Assembly: GCF_014633365.1 (NCBI RefSeq)
Contig: NC_068349.1
Coordinates: 24,628,753 to 24,692,752, forward strand
From: Diospyros lotus
Lineage: Eukaryota; Streptophyta; Magnoliopsida; Ericales; Ebenaceae
Direction of reading: 5' to 3'
DNA length: 64,000 bases
Below, in pieces: positions 31,269-43,226 of this stretch. The position numbers were made by a program, and so were the translations under genes. How positions within the stretch are numbered: the stretch's first letter is position 1; each line of letters begins with the position of its first letter. The notes beneath the pieces are model-generated. The model was not told the DNA's origin. It saw only the letters and a list, made by a program, of their open reading frames with translations, and searched no databases.

Positions 31269-32845
31269 TGACACGCCCGGCGAGGAAGAATGTTACACAT
31301 GTCACCTCTGCCCAACCTCATAGAACTCATGCAATCACCACATCTGTTGTGCCTTAGACTCACAGTCTTCCCCACGAGAGCTTTTTCGATAGCGCACGCA
31401 TAGCGCCTCTCGGGGGATATCCGACTTTTACCCTCGGTCAACAACAAATAGGTGCAACAGTATGGCCACAAGAATTTTATAAATGCAACAGTTAAAAGCC
31501 AACAGCACATATTTTTCAGAAAATACATTTCATATAAGCAACATGATTTCACGTAAGAGAACAACAAGAGTTTACGTACAAGAACTTTACAAAACACATC
31601 TCATGCAATAGAAGTCTCCTATAAAAGAATAAAAATAGGATTTGGAGTATAGGAGTCTAACCTTGTTGGTTTATCTCTTAGACGGTACGGTTTCACTGCA
31701 AACGGCCTAGATTTCTGCAGAAAACACGTGTGTCGATAACTTAACCTCAAATATTTGTATATATAGTTGAGGGTCATTAACCTAGGGAAAACACTAAAAA
31801 AATGTGAAGAAAAAAGGGCCCCTCATGCGCCTTCATGCGCTCTGGGAACGTGAGCCACGCGCCTTCACGCACAGCCACTTCCCGACGCGTGTATCTCATG
31901 CGCTGCCCTTATATTTTGGACAACACTACGCCGTTTTCGTATTTCAGCCATATCTCCCTCGTTTTAACTCTAATTTGACCCCCGTTTGAACTTGTGTGAC
32001 ACTCTCTTCCCCCTTTATAAGATTTCAAAGAGAATGGACTTACCTCACCTTTTTTCTGACTGATTTTTTCAAACTCCAACGAAGACCCACAACTCCGATG
32101 AGGCTTGTTCTCCCCTGCTTCTCCATCGCTTTCTTCCCTTCTTCTTGTAAAATTCCCTCTCCTCTCTCAAGAGTAGATCCCCACCTTAGAACCTCTCAAA
32201 ACTCAAACTCATTTGGAATGATTTGGAGACAACCCCATAACCTTATTTATAGATTCTTTGAACCAATCACAAAGTGCCACTTGTCACAACCTAAGCCATG
32301 GACTCCAAAAACTCAAACCTATAATTGAATGGGTTTTGAAATCCAAAGCTAGAATGGATGTAATTTTTAAAATCCAGGCTAATACCCCAAACTTCTTTCA
32401 AATGACATTTTGGCCCTTATTTCAAGTTCTCAACTTTAATACTTTACCACATGAGTTCCTAATTTCATCCTTATTTCGTTTGGATAATTCTCTAATTACA
32501 ATTACACCATCAAACAACAAATTTATCAAGATACTTAAAATCTCAAAATTAATAACTCAAAATTACTCGATATGTACAATTTCCCGGAAGCCCCTTACCA
32601 TTATTCAACCTTTTTAGGCTACAACTTAGCTTAACCGTAAAACCGTCTCTGATTTGATTTCTTTCAACGTCATAAATCTCGCCTCGAGACGCTTGTCAAA
32701 AAATATACCTTTGTCATTAGGTATCTAAGCTCCAGGGCACTCCCTACAGCTGATTCGATAACTTGTCGCCATTTCAAGCATATTTTTCGATATTTTCATC
32801 TCACTTAAAATACGTGGTAACTTCATGAAAATATGGGATATTATA
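31269..32845 (-). repeat. 3' LTR of the chromovirus (Tekay type)
   Basis: The plus strand starts about TGACACGCCCGG and ends CATGAAAATATGGGATATTATA. The same end sequence recurs at 40913-41015 as GGGGTATTACA, which is the remnant of the 5' LTR. The terminal TATA in place of TACA is a G to A decay on the minus strand. The right boundary is set by the poly-C tract; the left one is approximate. Length is about 1,577 bp. Confidence 0.6.
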
Positions 32846-32846
32846 T

Positions 32847-32875
32847 TCTCCCCCCCCCCCCCCCGCCTTAAATGA
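32847..32875 (-). other. Poly-C/poly-G polypurine tract of the chromovirus
   Basis: About 17 consecutive C on the plus strand (G on the coding strand), followed by GCCTTAAATGAATTTTGTA, sit exactly between the 3' LTR and the end of pol. This is an expanded polypurine tract or a homopolymer sequencing artefact. Confidence 0.65.
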
Positions 32876-33004
32876 ATTTTGTACTCAAAATTTGAAACAT
32901 ACTTGAAATTATTGAAGGTTAAATAATTATTGCATTCTGGAATACAATTTCTGGAAGAAAATATGAAAATTTCCTACTCTATTTTTATTTCCTCGAACAA
33001 ATGA

Positions 33005-36000
33005 GGATATTTCTTCCTAATTGTTTCCTTAAGTTCCCATGTTGCCTCATCATCCGAGTGTTTTCCCTACTGAACCTTCACTAACGGGATATCTTTATTC
33101 CGCAACACTTGAGTCCAACAATCTAAAATAGCTCCAGGAGACTCCGGGTAGGTCAAGTCATTCCTTAGCTCAATTATCTCCAACCGAACTCCAAGGGTTG
33201 GATCTGGCACATGCCTTCGAAGTTGGGAGACGTGGAACACATTATGAATCCCGGACAAGCTAGGCGAAAGCTCCAATCAATAGGCCAAAGGTCCAACTCT
33301 TTCCACAATCGGATATGGTCCTATATACCTTCGCTTCAGCTTTCCTTTACCGCTTCCACGCGTTACCAAATGCTGGGGTGACACCTTGAGATACACTAGA
33401 TCCCCTACCTTGAACTCTAGATCCCTTATTCTTTGATCAGCTTAGAATTTTTGTTGGCTTTGTGCAGCTCAAATCCTCTCTTGGATTATTCGAATCTTAT
33501 CGGTAGTCTGTTGCAAAAGCTCGAGCCGCAACATCTGTCATTCCTTTATTTCGGTCTAACAGATAGGCAATCGACACTTTCTTCCATACAAAGCCTCATA
33601 AGGAGCTATCCCAATGCTGTCGTGATAACTATTATTATACGCGAATTCTACCAATGACAAATGCTCCTCCCAATTTCTTCCAAAATTAAGGGCACAGGAT
33701 TTCAACATATCTTCAAGCATTTGAATTGTCCTCTCTGATTGCCTACCAGTCTGGGGGTGATAAGTCGTACTCAACTTCAGCTGGGTCCCCATGCATTCTT
33801 GCAAACTCTCTCAAAACCTCGAGGTGAACCTCGGATCCTGATCTAAAACTGTACTTACCGGTGCACCATGGAGTCGTACTATTTCCTTCACGTACTGCAC
33901 TGCAAATTTTCGTACCAATTGATCCATCCTCGTAGGCAGGAAATGCGCTAACTTTGTCAACCTGTCTACCACCACCCAAATGGCATCATATCCCCTTTGG
34001 CTCTCTGAAAATCCTATCACGAAATCCATCGTGATATGTTCTCGTTTCCACTCGAGAACTTCTAAAGGCTTCATCAACCCTGTAGGTTTCTAATGCTCAA
34101 TTTTTACCTTTTGGCATACATCACACTGTGCCACCCTCCTAGCCACACTGGCCTTCATCCCCAGCCACCAATAGATTTCCCAAAAATCTTGATACATCTT
34201 CCTGGCTCCTGGGTGCATGGTATACATAGCTCTGTGAGCTTCATCCAGAATTTCTACCTCAACTCCCGAAGGTTTCGCACGTACACTCTACCCCGAAACC
34301 TGAGAATGCCATTTCACATCTCAAAATCTGAACTCTTGGGCTAGCCTTGCTCGTCTACCCATAGACATATACGCTAGTCACTCCTACTAGCCTCCCATAT
34401 CTCAGTCTCCAGATCCAGCCGAATCATCAAGCCAGCTACTAAGACAGAAGATATCTTTGGCACTACACTCACCGTCATCAAGCTAAAAGCCTCAATCAGC
34501 AGCCACTCCTTGGCCATCAACCCGGCCATAGCAATAGGCACAGTCATGCTCAAAGCATCAGCCACCATATTGGCATGCCCTGGGTGATACAAGATGGTGC
34601 AGTCATAGTCTTTCAGGAATTCCATCCATCGTCGCTGCCTCATGTTCAACTCTTTCTGTGAGAACACATACCTTAGACTTTTGTGGTCTGTGAATACATC
34701 GAACGTCTCTCCATATAGGTAGTGCCTCCATAGCTTCAGAGCATATACCACCGCTGCCAACTCCAAGTCATGCGTTGGGTAGTTCACTTTGTGCCTCTTC
34801 AACTGGCATGATCCATACGCTATCACCCGACCATGCTGCATCAATACACAACCCAAACCAACCTTCAAGGCATCGATGTATACAACATATCCACCGGGCC
34901 CACTAGGCATTGCTAGAACAGGTGCCGAGGTCAGTTTGTCCCTGAGCTCTTGAAAGCTTTCCTCGCACTTTGCAGTCCATTCGAACTTTACCTCCTTCCG
35001 TATGAGCTTCGTCATAGGTGTAGCTATTTTTGAAAACCCTTCCACGAATCTTCAATAGTAGCCTGCCAATCCAAAAAAGCTTTGTACTTTGGTCACACAC
35101 GTTGGCTGCTCCCATCCTCAAACAATCTCAATCTTGGCTAGATCCATTGAGATTCCTTCGGCTGAGATCACATACCCAAGAAACGCCACTTGGGATAGCC
35201 AGAACTCGCACTTCGAGAACTTGGCATACAATTGATGTTTCCTAAGGGTTCCTAGCACTATTCTCAAGTGCTCCTCATGGTCACCCTCATTCGAAAAATA
35301 CACCAATATATCATCTATGAAGGAGATCATAAACCGATCCAGGTAGGGTTGAACACCCTATTCATAAGATCCATAAACGCTGCTGAAGAGTTAGTTAATC
35401 CGAATGGCATTACAAAATACTCAAAATGGCCATACCTTGATCGAAATGTTATCTTCGGAATATCATCTGGCTTAATTCTCAACTGATAATAACCAAATCT
35501 CAAATCGATCTTCGAGAACACCTTCGCTCCCTACAGTTGATCAAACAACTCATCTATCCTTGGGAGCGGATACTTGTTCATTACCGTGGCCTCATTTAGC
35601 TAACGGTAGTCAATGCACATCCTTAGACTCCTGTCTTTCTTCTTTACAAATAGCACTGGTGCGCCCCATGGCGACGTGCTTGGCTTAATGAACCCCTTAT
35701 CAGTCAACTCCTGTAGCTGACTCTTCAATTCTGCATCTCCGCTGGAGCCATTCAGTATGGCAGAATTGATATCGACTAGGTTCCTGGCACTAACTCAATT
35801 GAGAACTCAATTTCCCGAGGTGGAGGTAGTCTTAGCAATTCTTCCGGAAACACGTCCTCATATTCTCATACCACTCACACCTCATTGAGCTTCAGTACCT
35901 CTCTTTCTTCTAACTGAGCATAACTTATCAATCCATGAGCTCCTCGGCTCAACAACTTCGCTGCCTTTACTTCCGAAATCATCTTTCCAATCTCAAGGTT

Positions 36001-36420
36001 GCCTTGCCCCTGAAATTTGACCCACCCTCCATCGAGTTTTCTTATGGTCATTATCTTTCTACGACAGTCTATATTGGCATCGTACTTAGACAAGAAGTTT
36101 GTCCCTAAGATTACGTCGAAGTCATATACTTCTAACAGAATCAAATAAGTCTGGAACCGAACATTATGCAGGCTAATTTTGCATCCCCTCACCATTTCTG
36201 AGGACTTCATACTCTTATCCATAGGTGTCGAAATCACCATCAAACACCCCATAGACTCGGTTTTTACTCTCAAACTCCCAGCCAATGCATGCGTTATAAA
36301 AGAATGAGTAGATCTTGAATCTATCAATGCATGCACAAGAGTATCCAAAATGAAGAGAGTACCTTGGATAGTTGTAGGATTCGCCTCTACGTCCTCCTTG
36401 GTTAAATTATAAACTTACCC
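33005..36420 (-). pseudogene. Chromovirus pol, decayed (protease - RT - RNase H - integrase - chromodomain)
   Basis: Minus-strand order from right to left: aspartic protease (35875-36348; ALIDSRSTHSFI, where the active-site Gly is Arg; IDVILG-type flap replaced by FDVILGTNFL); reverse transcriptase (35118-35521; [20 protein letters not shown] and FIDDILVY); RNase H (34374-35045; [41 protein letters not shown]); integrase (33556-34077; ITMDFVIG, then LDQDPRFTSRF, then QTGRQSERTIQMLED); and the C-terminal SGIHNVFHVSQLRR block with a chromodomain across a stop (33005-33200; LTYPESPGAILD, DDEATWELKETIRKKYPHL). Many stops interrupt it, mostly of C to T or G to A type. The lineage is Tekay/Del-like. 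It is not functional. Confidence 0.9.
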
Positions 36421-36460
36421 CTGTCTGGTCCCCTTTCCTTCTTCAATCTTTAGCTACTGT

Positions 36461-39400
36461 TGTAACGCCCCCACTTTTCCAAATACACAATAACATGGAA
36501 TATAAGCAGACATCACCTATGCGCGTTATGGAAACCCTTACCAACAGAAGCGTTGGATCGAACCTGAAAGCTTAACCAAAGCTAAATAAAGGGGTTTCCA
36601 CTAGATTTCTTTATATGAACAGGAAACGCATATAGCTTTCAATAAACCCAAAAGACACAACTCACTACTTGTAGTTATAACTACAACACATGCCCAAGCT
36701 AGCGAACAAACCCTCATCATGGCAACTTCCCCATACAACATTTGAAGTGCACCAATTGAGATATTACACCCACACAACCCTTAGTACAACTGTAGGACAC
36801 CCACACATTTAATACAAGCTCGATCATCCTAGCTGCTATTACAATACATCACTTGAATTACATAATGAAATAAAACCCCAAGCTAGCTGCAAAGCCCAAA
36901 GCTAGCCAAGCACCACCCTTTTGCCCTTGCTCGAACTAGAACCTGGAACACCTGGCATTTCTGAGAAACCTGGGACGTTGAATGTCCTAGGGGTATGAAA
37001 CACTCTAGTTATATAATAACATCTAAGTGAGTGACTCAGAAAATGAGAGTACATGCTGGCTGCGCTTAACCTTGTGCATTTATTTCAAACAAACACATAC
37101 AAAATAAACAAAGAAGAAACAAGCATGCAAGCACAAGGCGTTTATACTCGCCAGTGTACGAGTGTGCGCTGTAGCACAATTTAATTTTCTGGGAAAGTCC
37201 AGGTCGATTCACTGGGAGATCAAAACAGAAATGAAATGCGGCGAAAGATTTTTATGCGCTGAATGAGTTTGTCAGACCAATTCAGCTAAATGATTTTTTT
37301 TTCAAGATTAAAAATAAGATGATGTTTGTGTATGGAAGCAATCTTGGGACAAAGCAATTTATGTGCTAGCCCACTGATTTACCAAAGAGATATCAAAATA
37401 TTAACATCGACTGATTTAAATTGAGGTTATGCAGTTAACTGTATCCCAAGATGATAATAGTCCTAAGTTAAGTACTCTCTATACATGGCATGAGAGAGTG
37501 TGGATTAAGTAACTATCATAAATTGAAATACAGATTAACACATTTGAGATCCGATAAGTAACCACAACTCAAGGTCATGATAGTTCTAGGTTAAGCACTG
37601 TTCATACATGGCATGAGAGAGTCTAAGTTAAGCAACCACCATAAATTAGATCGCAGATTAATCATTTCAGCTTGAGTATGAAACCATTTCCAGTTTAAGT
37701 AACCTCCATACATGGCATGGAGACTCTAAGTTAGGCTTATGTTTCAACTCAAACCCAAAGATTCAATACACACACATTTCTCAATTCAAATAAGCATTCT
37801 GTTAATTCAATCGGAGTTTAGCTCTCTTGGGCAAACAGTGGCACTAGACACATTCCTTGCCTTGGCCCAAGCTAAATTTAGCCACACATCTCCATTGGTG
37901 AAAACATAAAATGAAAGAACAGAGATACAAATGCAAAAATTAAGTTGCGGTATTTAATTGACTAAAATTAAAGAGACAGGAATTAAAATTCTAGAATGTA
38001 AACACTGAAATTGAAATTAGAAAAATGTAGATGAACAATGAATTAAAGTTACAGAATGTAAAGAACATAAATGAAAATTACAAAATGTAAGTAACTGAAA
38101 TCAAGAATGCTGGAACAACATGAAGAAATGAAAACTACTGGAATTTAAGAACAAAATAAAGGAATAGAACAGTGCCCTTTTCCCCTTATTTTGGCTAAAT
38201 GGCGGATGGGGACTCTCCACTATTTTTTTTTTTTGACTGTAAGCTTTGGCCTCTTTATACTCCTCTGGTAACGGATACTTTGAATTTGAATCTCCAGACA
38301 ACTTCTGATCATTTTCTGCATATTTCTTCTGCCAATATTCTCTGCAAACTTTCGCGTATTTTCTTGAAATAGTTTTCTGAGGCATGCGAACGCGTGATCT
38401 GCTGTCTCCATGTATTTCTTCTCCATGGGTTGAGTTGGGCTTCAAAGTTGGCTTCCTTGAATTGATCTTCAATTGGCTGGACTTTAATTTAGGCTTGTGC
38501 TGGGAGCTTTTAATTCCAAACAGTGGGCTGCCCATTTCAATTGCAATTCAACTTCTTTGATTTGAGCCTCCATGGCACTGCTTCACGCTATAATGTAATT
38601 GAAATATATGTCATTAATATGTATATGTATTACGCATGGCATGCACTTATATGGATACATATATATTTATATATTATATTTAGATATGTATTATATATTA
38701 TATTATATTATATTTATTTTATTATTACTATTTTTTTTATATATTATATATATTTTATATGTTTTTATATTAATTTCTTAAACCTGCATATAACCACGAA
38801 TTGAATATAAATATTCAATTAAAACCAATTTTAAGATTAAACTAGAGATATAAATATAATAAAATTTTGACATTTTTGAGCATTAATCACATGCGTGCAA
38901 ATGCAATAATGCCATTATGAAATCCACCACTGTGGTAGCAATGTCAGGGTGTTGCATCACCCCCGCGGTCATCATAGTCACTCCTTGGCTCACCGCAAAA
39001 GCACTAGTTCTTCCATGATGGCCCAACAACTAGCCACAGTCACCAACACAAACATGATATATGACAAAGCAGAAGGAATATGCATAGTCAAGGGAAAATA
39101 TAACATGTAAGCCACAAAGGCATGATATGCAAGCCAACATCCACACACAAGTAAAGCAACAAATGCTCAAAGTGTCACAAAACATGTAGGAATCACTCAC
39201 CTTGGTCGGTTACCCTAGGAAGCACGGTCTACAACAAGCGGAATGGATTTTCTCGCAGTTTTTCTTACTGCTTGGCACGAACTTTGAGAAAGACCCAAAA
39301 ATTATGTCAAGGCTTATTCTCCCTCGACTTTCTCCCTTCTTTTCGACAGCATTTCCTCCCTCAAACTCCCTTCATTTTCCTCCTTACTTGGTGCCCAAAA

Positions 39401-40320
39401 TGAATAACCCCAAAGCCCTTATTTATAGGAAACTTCGGTGAACCAAATCGCGCCATGTGTCGCGTCATCATTCCATCCATGAGCATCCAATTAAAATATG
39501 CAACATGTCCCTAGGGATTTGTGCCTCCACATGTTTAATTAGATTTTCAAGATTCCCCATCATTACATCCCACATGGTTAATTATATTTTCTACATTTGC
39601 CATCATTACAACTACATCCCACATGGTTAATTGCATTTTTCACATCTCTCATCATTACACTTCAAATCCTATCTCCAAGTGGCCAATGAATGCTTGCCAC
39701 ATGTCCTTAGGGATAAGGTTTGGAGACTTTTGCAAACTTGGAAGCTAAGTAAGCTTTTCCTTAGCCAATCATGCAATGCCACCTCAAAGGGTCATTATGA
39801 GCCATCATGTGACCTTATCTTATCTTCCAAGTGGCCAATGGTTGATTGCCATGTGTCATTGAAGATAAGGCTTCATCATTTCTCCCATGTGCATCCAACC
39901 CAAATGCACCACTCGTCTCTTGATTGAATTTAATAGAGTTTGGATTCCAAAGCTCCATTTGATTTGAATTTGAAATCCATGATACCTTGAAGAGATATTT
40001 TTAAGGTTTCAAGAACTACACCTTGGCCCAAACTTTTTGGATAATTTACACTTAAACCCTTGCAACTTGGTCCCCGGGCCATTTTTAATTGCACTTTTTG
40101 GTCCCTAAAAAATGGATAAATTACACTTAGCACCCCAAGATTTTAGGTAAATTACACTTTTACTTGAACTTTTGTATTTACGATTTTGCCACTGGTTCAG
40201 AAACTGAACTTTTGTCTCAAGGCTTCTATAATCCCTTGAAAGAACCTATTTCCTCAAGTATTAGAACCTAATAACCTCAGGTATTACATCATATTTGAGT
40301 TGAAAATCTAGGATGTTACA
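36461..40320. repeat. Solo LTR (TGTAACGCC...GATGTTACA) inside the chromovirus, itself interrupted
   Basis: It separates the chromovirus protease from its gag zinc knuckle. Plus ends are TGTAACGCCCCC and GGATGTTACA. Flanks ACTGT (36456-36460) and GCTGC (40321-40325) match at three of five bases with two transitions, a plausibly decayed TSD. Without the nested LTR (37057-38889) it is about 2.0 kb. The content is Tekay-type: CATCATTACAACATGG-type repeats and no coding region. The fraction 39480-39900 holds repeated CCACATGGTTAATT and CAAGTGGCCAATG blocks. Confidence 0.75.
37057..38889 (-). repeat. Solo LTR with TSD CATGC, related to the LOG-element LTR (1,833 bp)
   Basis: CATGC at 37052-37056 and 38890-38894 flanks it exactly. 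Plus ends are TGGCTGCGCTTAACC and GAGCATTAATCA, so its own start is TGATTAATGCTC, close to the TGATTAGTGATC of the LOG element. The R/U5 part matches the reverse complement of the LOG-element LTR: the TATACTCGCCAGTG block, CATACATGGCATG blocks and TTGGCCCAAGC. The U3 part differs and has no ocs/as-1 array. It belongs to the same clan with a different promoter. Confidence 0.88.
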
Positions 40321-40912
40321 GCTGCTCTTTCTTCTTTGGGCAATTCCTTGAGATATGCCCGTGCTGGCTGCAATTGTAGTAGATCACGCTCACTGGTGCT
40401 GCTGCTATCACTTTACCTTCTTAGACCGTTCCCTTTGAGCAATTTCTAGAAGTATGCCCGGGCTGTCCATAGGTGTAATAGACAATGCTTTGGCCGCCTT
40501 GCCCATTTTCACTATCTTCCCATCCCGAGGTCCCAAAGTCAAGTGGGATTTCTCTGATTGTCCTCGAGTTTGAACCGTCGTTGCCTTTAGTTCTGCCACC
40601 CATGTCATATTCTCCTCGACCGTCATAGCTTTGAAAACTATATCCGCATAAGACTCCACATGGACTAAGCTCATCAACTGTTGAAATTCGATTCACAAGC
40701 CTTGTAAGAAATTTTGTCTCTTCTCCACATCCTCCATCTCTTACAGCGGCATATACTTGATTAACCGCAAAAATTCAGCCTCGTATAGGGCCACAGACAT
40801 ATTTGGCCCTTAGCATAAGTTCATAAACTCTCAAGTTCTAGCCAACTTTCGCAAATGGGAAAGAATTTTTCGTTAAACAGTTCCTTAAACCGTTCCCATG
40901 ACATCTGCACTC
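40321..40912 (-). pseudogene. Chromovirus gag fragment (capsid end and zinc knuckle)
   Basis: The minus strand contains SWERFKELFNEKFFP (about 40855-40912), a typical capsid segment, and near 40440-40480 a decayed zinc knuckle YYTYGQPGHTSRNC in which the two leading Cys are Tyr. The fragment is cut at 40912, where it joins the tail of the 5' LTR directly. The N-terminus of gag, the primer site and most of the 5' LTR are therefore deleted. Confidence 0.75.
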
Positions 40913-41015
40913 CTTATAACTGATTTGGTCATTTGTTGCCATTTCAAGCATATTTTTCGGTATTTTAATCTCACTTAAAATACGTGGCAACTTCATGAAA
41001 ATATGGGGTATTACA
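40913..41015 (-). repeat. Remnant of the chromovirus 5' LTR
   Basis: About 100 bp match 32745-32845 (GCCATTTCAAGCATATTTTT, CTCACTTAAAATACGTGG, CATGAAAATATGGG) and end GGTATTACA. The junction with gag at 40912 marks an internal deletion. A TSD was not confirmed. Confidence 0.7.
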
Positions 41016-41860
41016 TGTGTGCTGAAAAACATGACTAAAATGTGTAAAAAACTTACCTTCTTATAGATCGGAGCCAATGAAGACGTGCGATGGCCGAAGA
41101 TGAAGTCGCACGGGCGGGAGCCAACGACCTTGAACTTTGATCCAAGAAGAAGGGTCGCACAACGGCTAGAACGAGCTTGAGCGATAGGGAAGGTTGAACG
41201 AGAGAGAACGAGTGAGAGAGAGAGAGAAGAGAAAAGAGTGAGAGTGAGAGATTGAGCGACAGGGAAGGTCGAATGAGAGAGAACGAAAGGGAGCAAATGA
41301 AAGAGTGAGAGAAGGTAGTAACGCACTGAGCCATCGGGTAGGGGGGTAGATATCACTAAATTAAACAAGGTCATTTCTGTAAATTGCTCAACGGGTAAAA
41401 TAGTAATTTCGTCTTTGATGGGCACTTCCATGGGACGAATAGCATTACTCATAGCTCAAATACCTCACTTCATCAAAAAGGTTTCATGGCGTTAAATGTT
41501 GACCTTCTATTGATTGAAAAAATTTGAAAGATTACTCAAGAAGAATTTCTAAACTATAATGATTAAAAAGTAAAATCTAATAGGCAATAATTGGCAAAGA
41601 AACTGACGTCGTTCAAATAAATAACATCAAGAAAACAAAACTAAGCTGAAACTAAGCAAGACCGAAATTTCTAGTAAAACCCTATAAGGTTTGTTGTGTT
41701 GTACAGTGAACAATTTATTATTCCAACATGAACATAAAATGTTTGAAGCCAATAATTGAGATTATACAATTATCTAGAAAAGAAATTGTTGTAGCCCAAA
41801 AACTACGACAATAGAAATTTTTAAAGTAGGAAAGCTGGAGCCGAGGCAGAGTGAGGTGGA
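41016..41860. other. Unassigned repeat-like sequence
   Basis: There is no gene here. The first part holds a GA-rich simple tract with GAACGAGTGAGAGAGAGAGA-type sequence (41200-41300), similar in kind to the CT-rich tract at 62640-62700 on the other strand. The rest is AT-rich. A 204-aa minus-strand reading frame (40838-41452) spans the gag end and this tract and is not credible as one protein. Confidence 0.5.
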
Positions 41861-43226
41861 AAGTTGGCAGGAGCCTGGCATCAGATCCGTCACATCGAGC
41901 CTTGCACCCATAGCATTATGCTACTTAAAGCCTCCCTGAGCTACGATGGTTCCACCACCATCTTACCAAAGCCATCTTACTTGGTTATCCTTACCTTGTT
42001 AACCTCAAGCTCATATCAAGAGCCCCGCTCCTCAGGACTCTACATCTCTTACAACCATAGAGAATCTCAAACCACTCCAACCCTTGTGGCCTCCTGATCT
42101 TACCCCACAAGATCACACCTCACGGCTTCCAATCAACATTTGAAAGTTCCAACTTTCCAAAAGCATGGATTCGAGTCCATCATGATTCATTTTGCCACCC
42201 AACTCATCCTAGAGCTTGACTACCAACGATCTCTCATTCCATGATCAACTAGTTGAGCTTACCTCAAGCTCCGTACCCATAGCCATAGAGCCCCTACCAT
42301 TACCCTCCAGGTAAATTGATACCTCTCGTCTCTCCTTACACATTCATGAACGCATTCAGTCACTACGCTCGGCCTGGCCTTCCCGCACACCCCGCTCGGG
42401 CTTCCATGACTTGAAATTTCAAATCCGAGACCTCTACATCACTCGCCATGCCCCTACCCACTTAGCATCCAAAGTTGGCATTTCCTTCAAGCGCATAGCT
42501 TATGGATGTCCTGTTGTCACAACTCATCGCCCTAGGCCCACACACCCGTTCATACCCTTCATTGGGTAACCTCCTCGTCTCCCATCAAGGGTCTCGCGAC
42601 CTTAGGCATCATCCCGACCCCAAGCATCACAATGAAGGTCTATTCACCTCTCATCTCCCGACCTTAGGCGTCCCACCAGACCCCAAGCGTCATAATGAGA
42701 GTTTTGATTGGCCCCTCATCCATCAATCACATGAACGGTCTTTTGGCCCTTCACAACTAGGACTTCTAACCCAATGGCTCTCACACGCATATCAACGCAT
42801 GCCCAACTCCTTAATCCCCAATCTAGATTCCCCTAGATTCCAACTCGACTTACTTGGGATTTTCATCTCATACAAACACCCGTTAGGGTCCACTTGCCAC
42901 ACACCTATCATTTTCAAGGATAGCCCTCATCTCATCATGAAACCAACTAGGGTCCACTCATACCCTAGGCACATCCCCTCTGGGATCATCATAACAATAC
43001 GATCACATCGCATCACATATATCTAGCATCCTGACTCCCCTCAGAGTCCTTCTGGATTCCACTTACGTCATGCCTTCACTGGCCAGGACATACAGATGCC
43101 TTACATGCACACTCTCCATAGAGCCTCACTGCAATTAACCTTACCTCCTTCCTAGGGCTCGCCACCTAGCCCGCTGACGACTCATTTCCTTGAGCCCCGA
43201 GCTAACTCCTACTTTAGCTCACTCTA
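41861..43226 (-). other. Non-coding internal region of the outer Tekay-like element
   Basis: The stretch is collinear with 54090-55250, sharing blocks such as CTACGATGGTTCCACCACC, AAGCCATCTTACTTGG, TGGATGTCCTGTTG and CGTCTCCCRTCAAGGGTCT. It continues after the nested LTR at 60134 up to a primer-binding site at 60766-60776. It is C-rich on the plus strand, and its reading frames are short and unlike gag-pol. Its minus-strand product is unknown. CTCTA at 43222-43226 is the TSD copy of the next LTR. Confidence 0.65.
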
